From: Limnothrix sp. FACHB-406 | GTDB taxonomy: Bacteria > Cyanobacteriota > Cyanobacteriia > CACIAM-69d | Assembly (NCBI RefSeq): GCF_014698235.1 | Contig: NZ_JACJSP010000005.1 | Span: 186,001-250,000, forward strand | Direction of reading: 5' to 3' | DNA: 64,000 nt | Shown here: one piece after another, positions 57,770 through 64,000 of the stretch | How the letters are laid out: each line of letters starts with the position of its first letter | Numbering within the stretch: the stretch's first letter is position 1 | Notes under the pieces: generated by a model | Databases searched by the model: none | What the model was told of the DNA's origin: nothing | Seen by the model: the letters and a program-made list of their open reading frames with translations, nothing else | Translations under genes and position numbers: made by a program

Positions 57770-59608
57770 CTAGGCGATCGCGGCCATTTTCACATCGCTT
57801 TCGTTCAGCAGGTCTTGCAATTCCTGGGCATCAACGGTCTCTTTTTCCACCAGCATTTGAGCCAGGCGATCGAGCACGGAGCGGTTTTCTTGCAGCACTT
57901 GCTTGGCGCGGCGGTAGGCTTGATCCACCAGGTTGCGGACTTCCTCATCGATCGCGGCGGCCGTCTCTTCCGAGAAGTCGCGCTCGGAGGCAATGTCGCG
58001 ACCCAGGAACATGTTGCCTTGCTGGCGACCCAGGGCCACCGGGCCCAGGCGATCGCTCATGCCAAAGCGGGTCACCATTTGGCGTGCCACACGGGTCACC
58101 TGCTGCAAGTCGTTGGAAGCGCCCGTGGTCACTTCCTCTTCACCGAAGATGATTTCTTCCGCCAGGCGACCGCCCAGGGCCACCGCCATTTGGTTTTCCA
58201 GATAGGAACGGGAATAGAGACCCGAATCCATCCGATCTTCGCTAGGCGCAAACCAGGTCAAACCGCCGGCCTGACCGCGCGGGATGATGCTGATTTTTTG
58301 CACGGGGTCGTAGTCGGGCATCAGCGCACCCACTAGGGCGTGGCCGGCTTCGTGGTAGGCCACCAGGGTTTTGCGCTTTTCGCTCATCACGCGATCTTTC
58401 TTTTCGGGGCCGGCCAAAATCCGGTCGATCGCGTCGTTGATTTCGTCCATCGAAATTTCCGTCAAGTTGCGACGGGCGGCCAAAATTGCCGCTTCGTTCA
58501 GCAAGTTTGACAGATCCGCACCGGTAAAGCCGGGGGTGCGGCGAGCAATCCGCTCCAGATCCATATCCTTCGAGAGGGACTTGCCGCGCGCGTGGACACC
58601 CAGAATTTCCAGGCGGCCGTTGAAGTCGGGGCGATCGACCACCACTTGGCGATCGAACCGGCCGGGACGCATCAGCGCCGCATCCAACACGTCGGGGCGG
58701 TTGGTGGCCGCAATCACAATAATCCCCGTGTTGCCCTCAAAGCCGTCCATTTCGGTCAGCAATTGGTTCAGGGTTTGTTCGCGCTCGTCGTTGCCGCCGC
58801 CGAGACCTGCGCCCCGCTGACGACCCACCGCGTCGATTTCATCGATGAACACAATGCAAGGGGCGTTTTGCTTGGCCTGCTCAAACAGGTCGCGCACGCG
58901 GGACGCACCCACACCCACGAACATTTCCACAAATTCCGAACCGGAGATGCTGAAGAAGGGCACACCCGCTTCGCCAGCCACAGCCCGCGCCAGCAGGGTT
59001 TTACCGGTTCCCGGAGGGCCCACCAGCAGCACGCCCTTGGGAATCTTTGCACCCACGGCGGTGAAGCGATCGGCATTTTTCAGGAAGTCCACCACTTCCG
59101 TCAGCTCCAACTTGGCTTGCTCAATGCCGGCCACGTCGTTGAAGGTGATTTGGGTTTGGGGTTCCATTTGCACCCGGGCCCGCGATTTGCCAAAGTTCAT
59201 GGCCGGGTTGCCCGCGCCCCCTTGGGCCCGCCGCAACAGGAAGAACAAACCCACCAACAGCAGAATCGGCAGGAACAGGCTGCTCAGGGCCCGGAACCAG
59301 AAGCCTTCGTCGCTGGGCGGTTGCACGGAAATATCAACGTTGTTGCTGGTCAGAATGTTGATGATTTCCGGGTCGTTGGGCAGGTTCACCAACACGGTGC
59401 TGCCGTCTTCGGTGGTGGCCAAGGCCCGGGAGCGATCGGCGCTAATCCGCACGCGATCAACCTTTTTAGATTGCACTTCCTGCACGAATTGGCTGTAGCG
59501 CCAGGTTTCGCGGGTTTGGGGCTGTCGATCGAAGAACGCTGTACCCAGGGCGATGATTACGATCGCCAACAGGGCATAGAGTCCGGCATTTCTCCACCGT
59601 TTATTCAC
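57770..59608 (-). CDS. ftsH: ATP-dependent zinc metalloprotease FtsH
   Basis: The 612-residue membrane protease has a cytoplasmic start, a first helix (10-25), a lumen-side domain, a second helix (about 110-128), an AAA+ domain with Walker A GPPGTGKT (197-204), and the zinc protease motif HEAGH (419-423). FtsH hexamers extract and degrade membrane proteins; in cyanobacteria this includes damaged PsbA. The start is GTG 59608, nine bases after AGGAGG. Which of the several cyanobacterial FtsH paralogs this is cannot be decided here. Confidence 0.96.
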   Translation of the reverse strand: MNKRWRNAGLYALLAIVIIALGTAFFDRQPQTRETWRYSQFVQEVQSKKVDRVRISADRSRALATTEDGSTVLVNLPNDPEIINILTSNNVDISVQPPSDEGFWFRALSSLFLPILLLVGLFFLLRRAQGGAGNPAMNFGKSRARVQMEPQTQITFNDVAGIEQAKLELTEVVDFLKNADRFTAVGAKIPKGVLLVGPPGTGKTLLARAVAGEAGVPFFSISGSEFVEMFVGVGASRVRDLFEQAKQNAPCIVFIDEIDAVGRQRGAGLGGGNDEREQTLNQLLTEMDGFEGNTGIIVIAATNRPDVLDAALMRPGRFDRQVVVDRPDFNGRLEILGVHARGKSLSKDMDLERIARRTPGFTGADLSNLLNEAAILAARRNLTEISMDEINDAIDRILAGPEKKDRVMSEKRKTLVAYHEAGHALVGALMPDYDPVQKISIIPRGQAGGLTWFAPSEDRMDSGLYSRSYLENQMAVALGGRLAEEIIFGEEEVTTGASNDLQQVTRVARQMVTRFGMSDRLGPVALGRQQGNMFLGRDIASERDFSEETAAAIDEEVRNLVDQAYRRAKQVLQENRSVLDRLAQMLVEKETVDAQELQDLLNESDVKMAAIA

Positions 59609-59898
59609 TGGTGCATCCTCCTAAAAGGCGTTCTGCCAGGGCGTTTGTTATGCCAGGGCTGTACTTGCCGTAGCTCAAAAATTAACTGGTTGTTAACTAA
59701 TGTTAACGCAATGGCTTCCAGTCCGTCGCCATGGCTGCTATTAACGATTATGCGGATTTCCGACTCAGGATGGGTGTGGACGAAATCGCTTGGTGGGTGT
59801 AACAGCGCGATCGCCCCGCAGACTAAGGGTTATGCGGTCGTCGCCGCCAGTCGGTCTAGCCGGTCTAGCCGTCAGTGGGTTGAAGTGTTTGGGGAGAA

Positions 59899-60858
59899 AT
59901 GAAGGAAATGCAGGCATTTGGCGGCCCGAGGGCCACAGAATTTCCGATGCCGCTGGAGCCGGGCGATCGGGCGTGGGTGATTGCCCCCAGCGGGCCAGTT
60001 TTGGATCCGGCGGCGATCGCCCGGGGGGTGGAAATTTGGCAAGACCGGGGCTTTCGGGTGCAGTTTGCGGCCGGTTGGGATGCGCAAACGGGCTTTTTGG
60101 CGGGCACTGATGCCCAACGTCGATCGCAACTGGCGGCGGCCTTGGCGGATCCCGGTTGCCGAGCGATCGTCTGTGCGCGGGGGGGCTATGGTTCGGCCCG
60201 ACTGCTGGAGGATTGGGATTGGCCGCTGTTTGCCGGTCGAGGGGCGGGGCTGATGGTGGATCCAGCGCGATCGCCCCTGTGGTTGATTGGGTTTTCAGAC
60301 ATTACGGCCCTGCTGTGGAGTTTGGCCCGGCAGGGGGTGGCGGGTGTGCATGGGCCCCTGCTCACCACCTTGGGCCAGGAACCGGCCTGGACGGTCGATC
60401 GCCTGTTTAATCTATTGGCCGGTCAGCCCCTGGAACCGCTTCAGGGTCAGGGTTGGGGCGGTGGGGCCGTGGTGGGTCGCCTGTTTCCGGGGAACCTGAC
60501 GGTGATTGCCAATTTGCTCAATACGCCTTTGCAGCCCGCTTTGGAAGGGGCCATTTTGGCGATCGAGGACGTGACGGAATATCCCTACCGGATCGATCGG
60601 CTGTTGACCCAGTGGCGTTTGAGCGGTCTGTTGCGGGCGATTGGGGGCATTGCGATCGGCCATTTCACCGCCTGCGATCCGCCGCCCAACCGGCCCAGTT
60701 GCTCCATGGCGGAAGTGCTGCGCGATCGGCTGGGAGATTTGGGCCTGCCGATCGTTTCCGGGTTGCCCTTTGGCCATGAACCCCCGAATGCGGCCTTGCC
60801 CGTGGGCACGCTGGCCCGGTTGGATGGGGAGGCGGGCACGCTGGAACTCTTGAGCTAG
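59899..60858 (+). CDS. LD-carboxypeptidase (S66 family)
   Basis: The 319-residue serine peptidase has GDRAWVIAPSGP near the front, CARGGYGSARLLEDWDW, the nucleophile-containing GFSDIT, a catalytic Glu in AILAIEDVTEYPY, and a C-terminal GHEPPNAALPVG with the triad His. It cleaves the D-Ala from muropeptide tetrapeptides in recycling. ATG 59899 or ATG 59911 or ATG 59947 could be the start; homologs begin near the last. It is divergent from ftsH. Confidence 0.88.
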   Translation: MKEMQAFGGPRATEFPMPLEPGDRAWVIAPSGPVLDPAAIARGVEIWQDRGFRVQFAAGWDAQTGFLAGTDAQRRSQLAAALADPGCRAIVCARGGYGSARLLEDWDWPLFAGRGAGLMVDPARSPLWLIGFSDITALLWSLARQGVAGVHGPLLTTLGQEPAWTVDRLFNLLAGQPLEPLQGQGWGGGAVVGRLFPGNLTVIANLLNTPLQPALEGAILAIEDVTEYPYRIDRLLTQWRLSGLLRAIGGIAIGHFTACDPPPNRPSCSMAEVLRDRLGDLGLPIVSGLPFGHEPPNAALPVGTLARLDGEAGTLELLS

Positions 60859-61014
60859 GCAATTGGCCCGGCGCGTCAGTCAAGGGGCCAAGGGGGCGGG
60901 CAAAGTACACCTTGAACCCACTGCTCAACGAATCGGATCTCCATCCTGGATCCCCATCTTGGATCCCCATTGAGGAGCAGGGCCCGGTTGAGTTTTGGGG
61001 TCTGGTTTTGGGGT

Positions 61015-63336
61015 CTAGCGATCGTCGCCCCGCAAGGCCAAGGGCGATCGGGGTAACTCAAAGGTTTTCAGCAGCAATTGCCCCGTCGCTTCCCCATCGA
61101 TCGGGCGGGAAAACCAATAGCCCTGACCATAGGAACAGTCCATCGATTGCAACTGCCGCAACTGCTCGATCGTCTCAATCCCTTCCGCCACCGTATCCAT
61201 CCCCAGGGATTCCGCCAGGGCAATAATTGCCCGGACAATGGCCCAATTGCTTTCCTGGTCTGGACTGCGGGTGACAAAGGAGCGATCGATCTTGATGGTA
61301 TCGATCGGGAAGCGTTGCAAATAGCTGAGGGATGAATAGCCCGTGCCAAAGTCATCAATGCTCAGTTGAATGCCCCGATCGCGCAGTTTCCGCAACAGGG
61401 CCTCCGCCGTTTTGGCATCCGCCATCACCACGCTTTCGGTAATTTCCAACTTCAGGTGCTGCGGCGGCAGTCCCGTTTCCGCCACAATTCCTTCAATGGA
61501 CTGGGCCAAGTTGGGCTGGGTAAACTGCCGCGCCGACAGGTTCACACTCACACTTAGCCCGGCCCACCCATGGGCCGATCGCAGGCTGGGAATGGCCTGT
61601 AACCAAACCATCATTTGCTGGCAAGCTTCCCGCAAAATCCATTCGCCCAGGGGAATAATCGTGCCGGTTTCTTCCGCCATGGGAATAAATTCCGCCGGAC
61701 TCACCAACCCCCGATCGGGATGATGCCAACGCACTAGGGCTTCCAAGCTGGCAACCCGGCCCGTAGCCAAATCCACGATCGGTTGATAAGTCAGGAAAAA
61801 TTCTTGCCGCTCCATGGCCCGGCGCAAATCGCGCTCCAGGTGCAGTTGCGCAATCACCCGCTCGCGGAAGGAGCGATCGAACGCCGCGTAGCAGTTGCGG
61901 CCCAACTCCTTCGCCCGATACATGGCCAAATCTGCATCCCGCAGCACATCCCCCGGCCGGGCATATTCCGGCGTGCCGAACGCAATGCCAATGCTGGTGG
62001 TGATGGTGAATTCGTGGCCATCCACATCAAAGGGAGCTTTCAGGGCCAACTGCACCCGCTCGGCGGCGCGGGTGGCAATTTCCGGCTGATCCAAATCCGT
62101 CAGCAAAATGGCAAATTCATCGCCCCCCAGCCGCGCCACCGTATCCTGGGGCCGCACGCAGGTGCGCAACCGGTTCGCCAGTTCCACCAAGAGCCGATCG
62201 CCACAGAGGTGACCCAAGCTATCGTTCACCACCTTGAAGCGATCGAGATCTAAAAACAGCACCGCAAAATGGTGATTGCGTTGGCGACGGGCGATCGCCA
62301 TGGTTTGACCCAACCGATCGATAAACAGGGCCCGATTCGGCAGCCCCGTCAGCGCATCATGGAGCGCGTCATGCAGCAACCGCGACTCCACCAACTTGCG
62401 CTCATGGATATCCGCCAAGGATCCCGCCATCCGCAACACATGGCCCCGCCCATCCCGAATCGCCAACCCCCGACAGAGCACCCAGCGCACGGAACCATCC
62501 GCATGGCGAATGCGATGCTCACTTTCAAAGTGGTCACTGCGGCCCTGCAAGTGGGCATCTAGCTCCGCTCGCAATTGGGCTTGATCATCCACATAAACCC
62601 GATCGAGCCATTCCTGGGGTTGGTCACCCACTTCCGAATCGCGGTAGCCCAACAACGCCTTCCATCGGGGCGAAAAATAAACCCGATTGGTCAAAAAATC
62701 CCAATCCCACAGCCCGTCATTGGCCCCCCGCACAGCCAACGCGTACCGCGCCTCACTTTCCCGCAAAGCCGACACCAATTGGGATTGTCCCAAGGCCACC
62801 CCCGCCTGCACCGCAATTTGTTGCAACAAGTCCTGCTCGAAGGGTTGCCACTGGCGCGGCCCCTGGCAATGGTGAGCCAACAGCAGTCCCCACAATCGGT
62901 TTTGAGAGCGGTCTGGCTCAATCACCGGCTGCAAAATTGGTACGACCAAATTGGCCTGCACACCGAACTGGCGCAGCAGTTGGCGATGGCAAACCGAAAT
63001 CCGAGCGGTTTCCACATCGTCAATGGCCGAGGTGCGCCCTTCAAGATATTTCTGGTGATAGTGGGTCGTGAAGCAGGGGTCGGAAACGGTTTTGCCCAAC
63101 AGGGAATAGGGGCCATTGCCGGTAGCCTCCACCACAAAGGAGCCTTGCCGCTGTGCATCGAATTGGTAAACCAAGACCCGATCGCACTGCAACATCCGCT
63201 GCACTTCCGTGACCATGGTTTGCAGGATCGTATCCACCCGTGATGACTGGTGAATTTTGAGGGCGATTTCTGCGAACAGTTTCGATCGCCAGTATTGACG
63301 CTGTAGCTCGACTTCCGCCTCCATTCGATCGATCAC
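61015..63336 (-). CDS. DXCF cyanobacteriochrome-like GAF - PAS - GGDEF - EAL protein
   Basis: The 773-residue protein has GAF (about 20-185), PAS with PAC (195-315), GGDEF (about 325-480) and EAL (about 500-755). In the GAF, Asp86-Pro-Cys88-Phe89 and Cys116-His117 lie 28 residues apart, the spacing of the DXCF and canonical chromophore cysteines. GGDEF (404-408) is intact with an RxxD product site, RPQD at 395-398, and EAL has Glu532-Ala-Leu in LEALVRW plus DDFGTGYSSL. So it can both make and break cyclic-di-GMP, and the GAF may sense light. No partner gene is adjacent. Confidence 0.93.
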   Translation of the reverse strand: MIDRMEAEVELQRQYWRSKLFAEIALKIHQSSRVDTILQTMVTEVQRMLQCDRVLVYQFDAQRQGSFVVEATGNGPYSLLGKTVSDPCFTTHYHQKYLEGRTSAIDDVETARISVCHRQLLRQFGVQANLVVPILQPVIEPDRSQNRLWGLLLAHHCQGPRQWQPFEQDLLQQIAVQAGVALGQSQLVSALRESEARYALAVRGANDGLWDWDFLTNRVYFSPRWKALLGYRDSEVGDQPQEWLDRVYVDDQAQLRAELDAHLQGRSDHFESEHRIRHADGSVRWVLCRGLAIRDGRGHVLRMAGSLADIHERKLVESRLLHDALHDALTGLPNRALFIDRLGQTMAIARRQRNHHFAVLFLDLDRFKVVNDSLGHLCGDRLLVELANRLRTCVRPQDTVARLGGDEFAILLTDLDQPEIATRAAERVQLALKAPFDVDGHEFTITTSIGIAFGTPEYARPGDVLRDADLAMYRAKELGRNCYAAFDRSFRERVIAQLHLERDLRRAMERQEFFLTYQPIVDLATGRVASLEALVRWHHPDRGLVSPAEFIPMAEETGTIIPLGEWILREACQQMMVWLQAIPSLRSAHGWAGLSVSVNLSARQFTQPNLAQSIEGIVAETGLPPQHLKLEITESVVMADAKTAEALLRKLRDRGIQLSIDDFGTGYSSLSYLQRFPIDTIKIDRSFVTRSPDQESNWAIVRAIIALAESLGMDTVAEGIETIEQLRQLQSMDCSYGQGYWFSRPIDGEATGQLLLKTFELPRSPLALRGDDR

Positions 63337-64000
63337 ATCCTACCCAGTCTTCATTGAGTTAAACGTTTGATTAAACTGCTCAAATTGGTTCTGTTTTGAG
63401 CATTAGCGGGCGATCGCCTGACGAAATCATGACAGCAGCCACCGCCCAACCTTGATGAGCATTCGATGGTGATCCTAACGAAAGGGGGTTGCTGAAACCT
63501 CAGCTCAGTGCCTTCGGGCGCAGAATAGCAAATGGGTTTTGAGCCATGGCAATGATGGATCAAAGGCTGTCTAGGGTTTGTGATGGCTAGCTGGGAGCCA
63601 GTCGCCTCTCCGGGGTTGAGGTAGAGAGTTTGGGCCCGGCTAACGAAACCGGTGTCTTAGGGTGGCACTGGGGCTGGGTGAGGGTAATGGTGGTTTGAGA
63701 GTAACGATTTTGATGCGATCGTAATCGACAAACCCAATTCAAGAAAAGGCGGCCGCGCGATCATTCCTTTCGTTAACCCCTTGATTTACGTTGATTTACG
63801 CCACGCTCCTCTAAATGTTCCCGCCAAGCGCCTCCAGCCCATCCCAAGTCGCTTCCCCCACACCGAAAGCGACCATTTGATCATTTGATCGGGTCAGCCC
63901 ATTCCAGACAGGTCACACCTAAGCCACTTTTCAACGCGAAAGTATCTTAGGGTGTCGTCCTATCCTCCAAAGCCTAGTCTAAAACCCTGTGAATCTTTTA
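63337..64000. other. Right-end spacer, no gene recognised
   Basis: The 664 bases hold no convincing frame. They include the leader of the GGDEF-EAL gene (to about 63.5 kb) and HIP1-like motifs; GATTTACGTTGATTTACG near 63783 is a direct repeat of TTGATTTACG. No terminator or RNA was recognised. A gene may begin beyond 64000. Confidence 0.5.

Noticed and set aside
58592-59902. Long plus-strand frame opposite ftsH
   Set aside because: It is antisense to the FtsH AAA+ domain and is His/Gln-rich as expected for a shadow.

Overview
The window is cyanobacterial chromosomal DNA. It carries psaM (photosystem I subunit XII), an hpsA-hpsB-hpsC cluster (hormogonium polysaccharide secretion), sbpA, and many copies of the HIP1 octamer GCGATCGC in genes and spacers. 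The hps genes point to a filamentous, gliding cyanobacterium; I cannot name the genus from sequence alone. No rRNA, tRNA, CRISPR array or complete prophage was seen.

Layout. 0.4-13.4 kb holds housekeeping and membrane genes: a TerC-like protein divergent from psaM, a TetR regulator, a pair of M16 peptidases (one active-looking, one lacking the zinc motif), a HAD hydrolase, a voltage-sensor-type K+ channel with a C-terminal zinc ribbon, an orphan TldD-like protease and an Xaa-Pro aminopeptidase. 13.9-21.1 kb is hpsABC, followed by a DEAD-box RNA helicase with a long leader. 23.3-26.3 kb has a PEP-CTERM protein and two cobalamin genes joined by an ATGA overlap. 26.4-27.6 kb is a scar: a decayed IS630-type element next to a HepT-like gene that has lost its 5' end. 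27.8-32.6 kb has sulfate-binding protein plus a NIL-domain protein, a large TPR/M48-like protein without its zinc motif, and an alkyltransferase-like protein. 32.7-36.1 kb is dnaB, interrupted by a 429-residue intein, with rplI upstream. 36.3-46.8 kb mixes small unknown genes, a class A penicillin-binding protein, a small transporter, a large membrane protein and long repeat-bearing spacers. 47.0-53.1 kb has the tldD-pmbA pair, an esterase-like/RTX protein and a geranylgeranyl-reductase-type flavoprotein.

53.2-55.9 kb is the most unusual accessory stretch. It has three tandem paralogous helix-turn-helix genes, a small conserved protein whose 3' end also survives as a fragment between two of the HTH genes, repeated TTGGACT boxes in the shared promoter region, and an AT-rich HNH-nuclease-like gene preceded by a perfect 21-bp tandem duplication. 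56.1-60.9 kb returns to core genes (MlaE-type permease, msrB, ftsH, LD-carboxypeptidase). 61.0-63.3 kb encodes a GAF-PAS-GGDEF-EAL protein. Its GAF domain carries Asp-Pro-Cys-Phe and a Cys-His 28 residues later, the two-cysteine signature of DXCF cyanobacteriochromes, so it is a candidate light-controlled cyclic-di-GMP enzyme.

Spacers in this genome are rich in short degenerate tandem repeats (10, 13-14, 14, 15, 21 and 25 bp units) and share a 20-bp perfect palindrome. These are listed separately.
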